A DNA stretch of 5,024 nt from an uncultured Eubacteriaceae bacterium (GTDB taxonomy: Bacteria; Bacillota; Clostridia; Lachnospirales; Lachnospiraceae), in assembly GCA_945938055.1 (NCBI GenBank), contig CAMEUH010000192.1, positions 1 through 5,024 on the forward strand, written 5' to 3'. The translations under genes were made by a program, and so were the position numbers. Below, in pieces: positions 1 through 5,024 of this stretch (positions within the stretch are counted from its first letter, which is position 1; each line of letters begins with the position of its first letter). Below the pieces are notes generated by a model, which ran no database searches, had not been told where the DNA came from, and saw only the letters and a list, made by a program, of their open reading frames with translations.

Positions 1-694
1 AATGGTAGCGTCTGCGGCAATTATGACAGAGGAAACACTGATTGCAGAGTATACCATGAATCATAAAAAAACACATTCACAGACACTTTTGTCCATGATT
101 GATGAAATTGTGAAAATGAGTGAGACCAATCTGGAAGAGATTGATGCGATTGCAGTATCCGGTGGACCAGGTTCGTATACAGGCCTGAGAATCGGCTCAG
201 CGACTGGAAAGGGTCTTGGACTTGCCTTAAATAAACCATTAATTCATATTCCGACCATGAATGCCATGGCATATAATTTTTTTGGAACGGACCGGCTGAT
301 TTGCCCCATGATGGATGCAAGACGTCATCAGGTATATACGGGAATTTATGAGTGCGGTAAAGGATTAGAGATAAAGCTGGAACAGAATCTGCTGCTGATT
401 GAAGAAATTGTGGAAAAACTTAATGAGACCGGCAGGGCTGTGATTCTTCTTGGAGATGGAATTCCGGTAAATCAGGAATATTTACAGATGAATTTGAAAG
501 TTCCGTATCAGGTGGCACCGGCACATTTAAACAGGAGTAAGGCGTCGTCGGTTGCAGCATTGGCACTCTGCTACTATAAGGAAGGAAAAATTGAAAACGC
601 CCGAGAACATTTACCAGATTATTTAAGAGCGTCACAGGCGGAAAGAGAGTTAGCTTCCAGACTGGAGAAAGAAAAAAACGAACATGATCATTAG
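1..694 (+). CDS. tsaB: TsaB, t6A synthesis subunit (5'-truncated by window edge)
   Basis: TsaB is the inactive-kinase-fold partner of TsaD in the bacterial complex that transfers threonylcarbamoyl to A37 of ANN-decoding tRNAs in the cytoplasm. Visible in the 230 residues read from position 2 are the HSQTLL stretch (about residues 25-30), the family hallmark GGPGSYTGLRIG (54-65) and MDARRHQVY (104-112). TsaB proteins normally open with a short strand ending in a DTS/DSS-like motif, directly followed by a stretch like VASAAI. The ATG at position 2 is therefore an internal methionine, and roughly ten residues and the real start lie upstream. The stop is TAG at 692-694. It overlaps rimI by 11 nt, so the two are probably translationally coupled. 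In related genomes tsaE usually precedes tsaB, but that cannot be seen here. Family assignment is very secure; only the start is missing. Confidence 0.95.
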   Translation, partial: MVASAAIMTEETLIAEYTMNHKKTHSQTLLSMIDEIVKMSETNLEEIDAIAVSGGPGSYTGLRIGSATGKGLGLALNKPLIHIPTMNAMAYNFFGTDRLICPMMDARRHQVYTGIYECGKGLEIKLEQNLLLIEEIVEKLNETGRAVILLGDGIPVNQEYLQMNLKVPYQVAPAHLNRSKASSVAALALCYYKEGKIENAREHLPDYLRASQAERELASRLEKEKNEHDH

Positions 695-1118
695 ACGTAT
701 GAAACCAGAGGATGCGGCAGAAGCAGCACAAATTGAAAAAGAGGTATTCTCTATTCCGTGGTCAGAAAAGTCTTTTCGGGATGCTGTGTTAAATAATGGA
801 AATATCTATGTAGCAGCAGAAGAAAATGATAAAATAGTGGGATATGCAGGTGCATGGGGAGTATTTGGAGAAGCAGATATTACGAATGTATGTGTGGCGC
901 CGGAATACCGTAGGAGGGGAATTGCAGAAAAAATGCTGCAATTTCTCATTAAGGAAGCCAGAAAGAAAGAAATTAATATTTTTTTTCTGGAAGTAAGAGA
1001 GAGTAATCTGGCAGCAATCGCACTTTATGAAAAAATGGGTTTTCAACAAATTGGAATTCGTAAAAATTTTTATGAAAGACCGGTTGAAAATGGTAAAGTG
1101 ATGTCACTTACTTTTTAG
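684..1118 (+). CDS. rimI: RimI-type GNAT N-alpha-acetyltransferase
   Basis: This is a 144-residue GNAT acetyltransferase of the RimI family, which in Enterobacteria acetylates the N-terminal alanine of ribosomal protein S18 using acetyl-CoA; other substrates are possible in Firmicutes. The acetyl-CoA pyrophosphate loop is RRRGIA (76-81) after VCVAPEY. The motif LEVRESNLAAIALYEKMGF (102-120) carries Glu103 and Tyr115, the same numbers as the general base and acid of enterobacterial RimI. The C-terminal RKNFYERPVENGKVMSL matches the family ending. Start ATG 684 gives the typical MIIRRMKPED opening. Met6 (ATG 699) is possible but would clip the first strand. It lies inside the tsaB end, with a purine-rich GGAG at 664-667 (16 nt away, long), so coupling to tsaB translation is likely. 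A T8 run inside the gene (979-986) is in frame. Confidence 0.93.
   Translation: MIIRRMKPEDAAEAAQIEKEVFSIPWSEKSFRDAVLNNGNIYVAAEENDKIVGYAGAWGVFGEADITNVCVAPEYRRRGIAEKMLQFLIKEARKKEINIFFLEVRESNLAAIALYEKMGFQQIGIRKNFYERPVENGKVMSLTF
1096..1116 (+). terminator. Possible weak intrinsic terminator at the end of rimI
   Basis: AAGTG (1096-1100) and CACTT (1105-1109) form a 5-bp stem around the loop ATGT, followed after two bases by TTTTT (1112-1116). The hairpin lies inside the last codons of rimI and the T run touches its stop codon. The stem is short and AT-leaning, so it would at best attenuate transcription. Its position just ahead of a TATAAT box makes it more plausible than chance alone, but I am unsure. 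Confidence 0.25.
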
Positions 1119-1173
1119 TGTTAAATAGGAAATTTGAAAAGATTCCCACTATTCTTCTGTATGGAAATTACAG

Positions 1174-1179
1174 TATAAT
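1174..1179 (+). promoter_or_regulatory. Candidate -10 box ahead of the CxxC-protein gene
   Basis: A perfect TATAAT lies 39 nt before the GTG start of the next gene, in the only non-coding gap of about 100 bases within the first 4.7 kb. No good -35 partner is visible: the hexamers at 17- and 16-nt spacing (ATTCTT at 1151, TTCTTC at 1152) match TTGACA poorly, and a TTGAAA at 1134 is too far away. If active, transcription would begin near 1186 and serve the genes from the small CxxC protein onward. Confidence 0.4.
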
Positions 1180-1205
1180 AAGAACAGGTGACTTTAATGA
1201 ACATT

Positions 1206-1210
1206 GGAGG
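1206..1210 (+). promoter_or_regulatory. Ribosome binding site GGAGG deciding a GTG start
   Basis: GGAGG sits 8 nt before GTG 1219. A longer reading from TTG 1204 would place this Shine-Dalgarno inside the coding sequence and leave that TTG with no ribosome site of its own, so GTG 1219 is preferred. Confidence 0.8.
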
Positions 1211-1218
1211 AAAAAATA

Positions 1219-1458
1219 GTGAGAATCAATGAAAATACAAAAAAAATGGAAGTTGTATGTAACTGCTGCGGGAGAAAACTGACGGCTTCAAAAGGAGTTG
1301 TTAAAGAAGGGGTATTGTCAATCAATGCAGATTGGGGATATTTTTCAAAAAAAGACGGAGAAATTCATAAGATTGACATCTGTGAAGAATGTTATGACAA
1401 GTGGAAGCTTTCGTTTAAAATCCCAATTGATATTGTAAGTAAAAACGAAATGTTATAA
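1219..1458 (+). CDS. Small four-cysteine (CxxC...CxxC) protein, unknown function
   Basis: A 79-residue protein when started at GTG 1219, which has an ideal GGAGG 8 nt upstream. I do not know an experimentally assigned function. It contains CNCCGRK (Cys14, 16, 17) and, 38 residues later, CEECYDKW (Cys55, Cys58), a spacing suited to one structural zinc or another metal bound by two CxxC knuckles. Between them is the aromatic stretch ADWGYFSKKDGEIHKIDI (37-54), which resembles a small conserved family that I recall from Clostridia. There is no signal peptide or membrane segment, so it is probably cytoplasmic. It lies 32 nt ahead of the RNase Z-like gene and is likely co-transcribed with it, which hints at an accessory role but does not show one. 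A nucleic-acid-binding zinc ribbon is possible, but there is no direct evidence. Confidence 0.8.
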   Translation: MRINENTKKMEVVCNCCGRKLTASKGVVKEGVLSINADWGYFSKKDGEIHKIDICEECYDKWKLSFKIPIDIVSKNEML

Positions 1459-1490
1459 AATAATGTTGAACAGAGAAACAGGAGAGTCGG

Positions 1491-2402
1491 ATGTTAGATA
1501 TTTGCTTGCTGGGAACCGGAGGAATGATGCCATTGCCAAATCGCTGGCTGACTTCCCTGATGATGAAATATAATGGAATAAGTATTTTGGTAGATTGCGG
1601 AGAAGGAACCCAGATTGCAATCAGGGAAAAGGGATGGACATTTAAGCAGATTGATGTAATCTGTCTGACCCATTATCATGCAGACCATGTCAGTGGATTA
1701 CCGGGTCTGCTTCTTACAATGGGGAATGCAGAAAAGACAAGCCCGTTAACAATCATTGGTCCAAAAGGACTGGAACGTGTGGTGAATGCTCTCAGGGTTA
1801 TTGCGCCGGAGCTCCCATTTGAGATTCAGTATGTTGAACTGACAGAGCCACAGGAAAGAATTCTCATGAATGGATTTGCTCTGGAAGCATTTAAAGTGAA
1901 TCATGCGGTAACATGCTATGGATATAACATGATAATAAAGAGAGCGGGACGCTTTGACATGAATAAAGCAAAGGAATTTCAGGTTCCAATGAAATTGTGG
2001 AGCAGACTGCAAAAGGGTGAAACAATTGAGGAAGATGGTCGGATTTATACTTCTGACATGGTACTTGGTGAAGAGAGAAAGGGAATTAAGCTGACATATT
2101 GCACGGATACACGTCCTGTCCCTGGAATTGAAGCGGCTGCAGAAAATGCAGATTTGTTTATTTGTGAAGGAATGTATGGGGAAGAGGATAAAGAAGCTAA
2201 GGCAAAGGAATATAAGCATATGACCTTTAAAGAAGCTGCCGGGATTGCTAAAAAGGCACAAGTAAAGGAATTGTGGCTGACACATTACAGCCCGTCCCTG
2301 GTAAGACCGGATGAATATCTGCATGTTGCAAGAGAAATCTTTGCCAATACGAAAACGGCAAAGGATGGCTGGAGTAAAACATTAAAATTTGAAGAAGAAT
2401 AG
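1491..2402 (+). CDS. rnz: RNase Z-like metallo-beta-lactamase hydrolase
   Basis: A 303-residue protein, close to the usual bacterial RNase Z length of about 305-310. RNase Z is a zinc endonuclease that cuts precursor tRNA after the discriminator base when CCA is not encoded. The whole metal-binding set is visible: HYHADH (His61, His63, Asp65, His66), VNH (His138), TDT (Asp206), KHMT (His243) and LTHYS (His265). The N-terminal GTGG and DCGEGTQ (35-41) are also typical of RNase Z. Differences from the classic enzyme: the GP motif of the tRNA-binding exosite arm (of the form P-x-GPL in E. coli ElaC) reads VPMKLW at 165-170, and the usual HEAT segment reads CEGMY (225-229). The active site therefore looks intact, while substrate recognition may differ. 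ATG 1491 has AGGAG (1480-1484) 6 nt upstream. The fold is certain; tRNA 3' processing is the best guess. Confidence 0.88.
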   Translation: MLDICLLGTGGMMPLPNRWLTSLMMKYNGISILVDCGEGTQIAIREKGWTFKQIDVICLTHYHADHVSGLPGLLLTMGNAEKTSPLTIIGPKGLERVVNALRVIAPELPFEIQYVELTEPQERILMNGFALEAFKVNHAVTCYGYNMIIKRAGRFDMNKAKEFQVPMKLWSRLQKGETIEEDGRIYTSDMVLGEERKGIKLTYCTDTRPVPGIEAAAENADLFICEGMYGEEDKEAKAKEYKHMTFKEAAGIAKKAQVKELWLTHYSPSLVRPDEYLHVAREIFANTKTAKDGWSKTLKFEEE

Positions 2403-2423
2403 AATGATTTGTTGATAAGGAAA

Positions 2424-2428
2424 GGAGG
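2424..2428 (+). promoter_or_regulatory. Strong Shine-Dalgarno with no well-placed start codon
   Basis: AAAGGAGG ends at 2428. The ATG at 2430 is only 1 nt away from it (though 8 nt from the earlier AAGGA at 2417-2421), and the ATG at 2444 is 15 nt away. Neither is in frame with the long coding region that follows. The site shows that translation is meant to begin here, about 60-80 nt before the first in-frame TTG. Confidence 0.6.
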
Positions 2429-2443
2429 AATGGCTTACGAAAA

Positions 2444-3018
2444 ATGGAAAAAAAATAATCGTTGCAATTGTTTTTATCGCGTTAATAGTAGGCTATTACT
2501 TCTATTTGTCCAATCGGGAAATCAAACCGGAAGATAATAAATCGGAAACAACGGAGGTAACCAGACTGATTACTAAGAATCTTGACGGGGACTATTATCC
2601 GGAATTTCCAAGAGATGTGGTTATTTTTTATTCGAGAATTGTAAAAGCCTATTATTATACGGAATTGCAGGAAGATGAAATCGAAGCACTGGGAAAACAG
2701 GCAAGAAAATTATTTGATGAGGAATTGCTGAAAGAGAATCCGGAGGAGGAATTTTTCGATAATCTTAAGGAAGATATCAGGCAATATAATGAAGTAGAAA
2801 GAAAAATACATGGTTTTACAGTAGAAAAATCAGCCGATATTGATACATTTATGTTTAAGGGCATGGAGTATGCGAAGGTAACAGCAGGATATATTGTCAG
2901 GGAAAAAGGAAAAACAGCAACAATTTATGAAGATTATATTCTGAGAAAGGATCAGGATGGTAAGTGGAAGATTCTGTATTGGGAAGTTGCACATCCATCG
3001 GATGAAGATGATGAATAA
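2444..3018 (+). CDS. Membrane-anchored protein of unknown function, frame broken at start
   Basis: I do not recognise a characterised family; from memory it resembles lachnospiral DUF proteins such as DUF6715, unverified. The uninterrupted frame runs from 2419 (after TAA 2416-2418) to TAA 3016-3018 and encodes KKIIVAIVFIALIVGYYFYL just before SNRE, a clear single membrane segment, then about 165 residues of charged soluble domain ending near DGKWKILYWEVA. That frame has no ATG, GTG or TTG before TTG 2506, which lacks a ribosome site and would discard the membrane anchor. ATG 2444 reads M-E-K-K then hits TAA 2456. One extra A in the A8 run (2448-2455), or a -1 slip there, would join it to the main frame for 191 residues. 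Losing one A would instead join ATG 2430 for 195 residues. Topology is probably N-in with the domain outside. It overlaps tsaD by 8 nt. Real gene: likely; exact start: unresolved. Confidence 0.75.
2448..2455 (+). repeat. A8 homopolymer containing an A-AAA-AAA slippery heptamer
   Basis: Eight consecutive A residues follow ATGG. Read from ATG 2444, the codons are GAA AAA AAA TAA, so the heptamer at 2449-2455 sits in the canonical register for -1 ribosomal slippage, with the zero-frame stop immediately after. The same run could also support RNA polymerase slippage or be a miscounted homopolymer. Confidence 0.6.
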
Positions 3019-4036
3019 GGAAGATGTATTAATATTGGCAATTGAAAGTTCATGTGATGAAACCGCGGCGGCAGTAGTGAAAAATGGAAGACAGGTTCTT
3101 TCAAACATCATTTCATCGCAAATTGATTTACATACGTTGTACGGAGGCGTGGTTCCGGAGATTGCGTCCCGCAAACACATGGAACAGATTAATCAGGTAA
3201 TTGAAGAAGCGCTAATCCAGGCAAAAGTGACATTGGATGATATTACGGCAATTGCCGTAACTTATGGACCGGGTCTGGTGGGAGCACTTCTGGTAGGTGT
3301 GGCAGAGGCGAAGGCAATAGCATATGCAAAGAAAAAGCCCCTTGTTGGTGTACATCATATTGAAGGACATATTTCGGCAAACTATATTGATAATCCGGAA
3401 CTGGAACCGCCTTTTATCTGTCTGGTTGTATCGGGAGGACATACTCATCTGGTAAAAGTCGAAGATTATGGGAAATATGTTATTCTGGGAAGAACCCGGG
3501 ATGATGCGGCAGGCGAAGCATATGATAAGGTGGCACGGGCAATTGGTCTGGGATATCCAGGAGGACCTAAAATTGATAAGGTAGCGAAAGAAGGAAATAA
3601 GAATGCTATAAAGTTTCCGAGAGCTCATGTGGAAGGCGCTCCATATGATTTTAGTTTTAGTGGATTAAAATCAGCTGTTCTAAACTACATTAATTCCTGT
3701 GAAATGAAACAGGAAAAGATTAATCAGGCAGATGTGGCAGCATCTTTTCAGGCAGCAGTAGTGGAATCACTTGTATCGCGGACGATTGCCGTGGCAAAAG
3801 AATTTAAGATTAATAAAATTGCAATTGCCGGAGGCGTGGCATCAAATTCTGCATTACGGGAGGAAATGATTCATGCCTGTGAAGAAAATCAGTTAGAGTT
3901 TTTCCGACCGTCCCCAATCTTATGTACCGATAATGCGGCAATGATAGGTGCTGCTGGATATTATGATTACATGAATGGTATACGGGATGGCTTGGATTTG
4001 AATGCCGTGCCAAATCTAAAGCTGGGAGAACGCTGA
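3011..4036 (+). CDS. tsaD: TsaD, tRNA N6-threonylcarbamoyladenosine transferase
   Basis: TsaD (Kae1/YgjD family) is the catalytic subunit that moves threonylcarbamoyl from TC-AMP onto A37 of ANN-decoding tRNAs, working with TsaB and TsaE. From ATG 3011 the protein has 341 residues, normal for the family. Motifs in order: IESSCDETAAAVV (11-23), VVPEIASRKH (47-56), YGPGLVGALLVG (85-96), HHIEGH (115-120) with metal ligands His116 and His120, SGGHTHLV (141-148), FSFSGLKSAV (214-223), AGGVASNS (273-280) and CTDNAAMIG (305-313) with metal ligand Asp307. Alternative in-frame ATGs at 3002 and 3008 add three or one residues; the longer ATG 2957 reading adds 18 unrelated residues encoded by the preceding gene's tail. 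No strong ribosome site is visible, only GGATGA at 3000-3005, so translation probably depends on coupling to the overlapping upstream gene. Very secure identification. Confidence 0.97.
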   Translation: MNKEDVLILAIESSCDETAAAVVKNGRQVLSNIISSQIDLHTLYGGVVPEIASRKHMEQINQVIEEALIQAKVTLDDITAIAVTYGPGLVGALLVGVAEAKAIAYAKKKPLVGVHHIEGHISANYIDNPELEPPFICLVVSGGHTHLVKVEDYGKYVILGRTRDDAAGEAYDKVARAIGLGYPGGPKIDKVAKEGNKNAIKFPRAHVEGAPYDFSFSGLKSAVLNYINSCEMKQEKINQADVAASFQAAVVESLVSRTIAVAKEFKINKIAIAGGVASNSALREEMIHACEENQLEFFRPSPILCTDNAAMIGAAGYYDYMNGIRDGLDLNAVPNLKLGER

Positions 4037-4055
4037 TAAATTAATGGAGAAGTAA

Positions 4056-4745
4056 ATGGAAGAAAAAAATGTGGCAGTCATACTTGCTGGTGGGAAAGGA
4101 ACCAGAATGAATTCACAAATTCCCAAACAATATCTTGAAGTAAATGGAAAACCTCTTATTTGCCATACAATGGATGTTTTTGAGAGAAGCTTCATAGATG
4201 AAATGGTAGTTGTGGTCGGAACTGGTGAAATGGATTACTTCCAAAAGAATATTCTGGGAAAACATGCTTATAATAAGGTAAGTAAGGTTGTTGAGGGAGG
4301 AAAAGAACGTTATCATTCGGTCTTGAATGGATTAAGGGCTATAAATAATGCGGATTTTGTCTATATTCATGATGGAGCAAGGGCATGCCTGAGGGAAGAA
4401 TTGCTTGAACGTGGAAAAGAGGCGGTTAGAAAATACGGTGCAGTTGTGGCAGCGGTTCCGGTTAAAGATACCATTAAAATTGTGGAACAAGGGAAAATTG
4501 TATCGACACCACCACGGAATGTCCTGTGGCAGATTCAGACTCCGCAGGTTTTTTCTTATGACAAGATTAAAAGCGCATATGAGAAAATGATGACATTATC
4601 TCAGGAAAATATTACAGATGATGCCATGGTTATGGAACGTTTTGGAGATGTTCCTGTATATATATATGAAGGAGAATATACGAATATAAAAATAACGACT
4701 CCGGATGACTTGGATATGGCTAAAAATATTCTAAAAAATATTTAA
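4056..4745 (+). CDS. ispD: IspD, 2-C-methyl-D-erythritol 4-phosphate cytidylyltransferase
   Basis: IspD joins CTP and methylerythritol phosphate to give CDP-methylerythritol, the third step of the MEP route to isoprenoid precursors. The 229-residue length is typical of a stand-alone enzyme, with no IspF fusion. Motifs: LAGGKGTRM (10-18) with Arg17, IPKQYL (22-27) with Lys24, GGKERYHSVLNGL (81-93), HDGAR (105-109) with Asp106, AAVPVKDTIK (132-141), RNVLWQIQTPQVF (154-166), ITDDA (186-190), and NIKITTPDDL (210-219). Arg17 and Lys24 keep the 7-residue spacing of the E. coli catalytic pair Arg20/Lys27. The residue after HDGAR is Ala instead of the usual Pro. ATG 4056 has GGAGA (4046-4050) 5 nt upstream and follows tsaD by 19 nt, implying one transcript. 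The related TarI cytidylyltransferase is less likely because no tar-type neighbours are present and the HDGAR-x-C wording is IspD-like. Confidence 0.94.
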   Translation: MEEKNVAVILAGGKGTRMNSQIPKQYLEVNGKPLICHTMDVFERSFIDEMVVVVGTGEMDYFQKNILGKHAYNKVSKVVEGGKERYHSVLNGLRAINNADFVYIHDGARACLREELLERGKEAVRKYGAVVAAVPVKDTIKIVEQGKIVSTPPRNVLWQIQTPQVFSYDKIKSAYEKMMTLSQENITDDAMVMERFGDVPVYIYEGEYTNIKITTPDDLDMAKNILKNI

Positions 4746-4752
4746 AAATGTG

Positions 4753-4781
4753 TTGACATCAAATTTTATTGATGATAGAAT
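4753..4781 (+). promoter_or_regulatory. Strong sigma-70/SigA-type promoter for tRNA-Ser
   Basis: Consensus -35 TTGACA (4753-4758), a 17-nt spacer, and -10 TAGAAT (4776-4781) preceded by an extended -10 TG at 4773-4774. Transcription should start near 4788, giving a leader of about 33 nt before the tRNA. The spacer holds a 6-bp inverted repeat, CATCAA (4757-4762) / TTGATG (4769-4774). The promoter begins just 8 nt after the ispD stop. Confidence 0.85.
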
Positions 4782-4820
4782 AACAACTGTCGCTGACAGA
4801 GTAAGCGGCTTATTAAATAT

Positions 4821-4906
4821 GGAGAGATACCGAAGCGGTCATAACGGGGCGGTCTTGAAAACCGTTTGTCTTCACGGGCGCATGGGTTCGAATCCCATTC
4901 TCTCCG
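4821..4906 (+). tRNA. tRNA-Ser, anticodon UGA
   Basis: An 86-nt class II tRNA. The acceptor arm is GGAGAGA (4821-4827) paired with TCTCTCC (4899-4905), with discriminator G at 4906. D stem: CCG (4830-4832) / CGG (4845-4847). Anticodon stem: GCGGT (4849-4853) / ACCGT (4861-4865), with one G-U pair at its outer end; loop CTTGAAA with anticodon TGA at 4856-4858, reading UCA and probably other UCN codons. The long variable arm at 4866-4881 is diagnostic of Ser in this context. T arm: ATGGG / CCCAT around TTCGAAT (4882-4898). CCA is not encoded (CTTT follows G4906), so 3' maturation needs endonucleolytic trimming, typically by RNase Z, and then CCA addition. With A at anticodon position 36 it is expected to carry an i6A-type modification, not t6A. 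Confidence 0.97.
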
Positions 4907-4910
4907 CTTT

Positions 4911-4940
4911 AAAACCACTTTATGTATAAGTGGTTTTACT
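4911..4940 (+). terminator. Intrinsic terminator after tRNA-Ser
   Basis: A perfect 10-bp inverted repeat, AAAACCACTT (4911-4920) and AAGTGGTTTT (4928-4937), encloses the 7-nt loop TATGTAT. The right arm ends in TTTT and is followed by ACTATT. It starts four bases after the tRNA discriminator, the usual place for a tRNA-unit terminator. The T run is partly inside the stem, so efficiency may be moderate. The symmetric AAAA/TTTT ends could also serve a convergent transcript. Confidence 0.8.
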
Positions 4941-4976
4941 ATTGAAAAGAATTAGTTCAAAGATTGTAAAAACATG

Positions 4977-5008
4977 TTGACATATGAAGGTTGATGTGTT
5001 ATTATAAT
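4977..5008 (+). promoter_or_regulatory. Second strong promoter, reading out of the window
   Basis: A -35 TTGACA (4977-4982), a 17-nt spacer and TATTAT (5000-5005), with an extended -10 TG at 4997-4998. A perfect TATAAT overlaps at 5003-5008 but would need a 20-nt spacer. The context TGTTGACAT is shared with the tRNA-Ser promoter. Start of transcription is expected near 5012-5015, so the gene served, possibly another RNA gene or a new operon, lies beyond the window end. Confidence 0.75.
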
Positions 5009-5024
5009 CAAGCTGACCCCATTT

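Noticed and set aside
1204..1218. Longer start at TTG 1204 for the CxxC protein
   Set aside because: The GGAGG ribosome site would then be inside the coding sequence and TTG 1204 would have none; GTG 1219 is ideally spaced.
1746..2324. 192-residue antisense reading over the RNase Z-like gene
   Set aside because: Cys/Phe/Ser-rich shadow of a real gene; no recognisable domain, and the + strand frame carries all metal ligands.
2506..2508. TTG 2506 as the true start of the membrane protein
   Set aside because: There is no Shine-Dalgarno upstream, and it removes an obvious in-frame membrane segment that sits right after a strong GGAGG.
2957..3010. 18-residue N-terminal extension of TsaD from ATG 2957
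   Set aside because: The extra residues lie over the coding end of the preceding gene and do not resemble the TsaD N-terminus; MNKEDVLILAIESSCDET fits the family.
4405..4590. 61-residue + strand reading inside ispD
   Set aside because: It is a shifted-frame shadow of a fully conserved ispD, with Lys/Arg-rich content and no ribosome site.
4724..4743. AAATATT/AATATTT inverted repeat at the ispD end as a terminator
   Set aside because: The stem is entirely A-T with no following T run; readthrough into the tRNA region remains possible.
4821..4906. tRNA-Sec instead of tRNA-Ser
   Set aside because: The anticodon is UGA (Ser, UCN codons), not UCA, and the arm lengths are those of normal tRNA-Ser.
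1..5024. A hidden mobile, defence or CRISPR system
   Set aside because: There are no direct-repeat arrays, transposase or integrase motifs, attachment-like duplications, or toxin-antitoxin pairs on either strand; the window is nearly filled by core genes.

Overview
The window reads as a low-GC Firmicute chromosome, most like a clostridial gut anaerobe of the Lachnospiraceae type. This is inferred from AT-rich codon use, strong GGAGG ribosome sites, a CCA-less tRNA gene, the MEP isoprenoid pathway, and protein wording that I associate with that family. No search was run, so the genus is open. All protein genes lie on the + strand in one tightly packed run. I see no mobile element, CRISPR array or phage gene.

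Layout. 1-1118: the 3' part of tsaB (its first codons lie upstream of the window), overlapping rimI by 11 nt. 1119-1218: a short gap with a possible weak terminator and a TATAAT box. 1219-2402: a small four-cysteine CxxC protein, then an RNase Z-type metallo-beta-lactamase hydrolase. 2444-3018: a lipid-anchor-free, single-membrane-segment protein of unknown function whose start region contains an A8 run that puts every nearby ATG out of frame. 3011-4745: tsaD, overlapping the previous gene by 8 nt, then ispD 19 nt later. 4746-5024: a strong promoter, tRNA-Ser(UGA), a hairpin terminator, and a second strong promoter pointing out of the window.

How the genes fit together. TsaB and TsaD are two subunits of the machinery that puts t6A on position 37 of ANN-decoding tRNAs. 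RimI commonly travels with them. RNase Z trims the 3' ends of tRNA precursors that lack an encoded CCA, which is the state of the tRNA-Ser gene at the end of the window. The locus is therefore largely about tRNA maturation, with ispD (isoprenoid precursor synthesis) as a housekeeping neighbour. Most of the window is ordinary core genome. The points most worth a second look are the A8 frame break at 2448-2455, with a -1 slippery heptamer in correct register next to a stop codon, and the altered exosite motif in the RNase Z-like protein.
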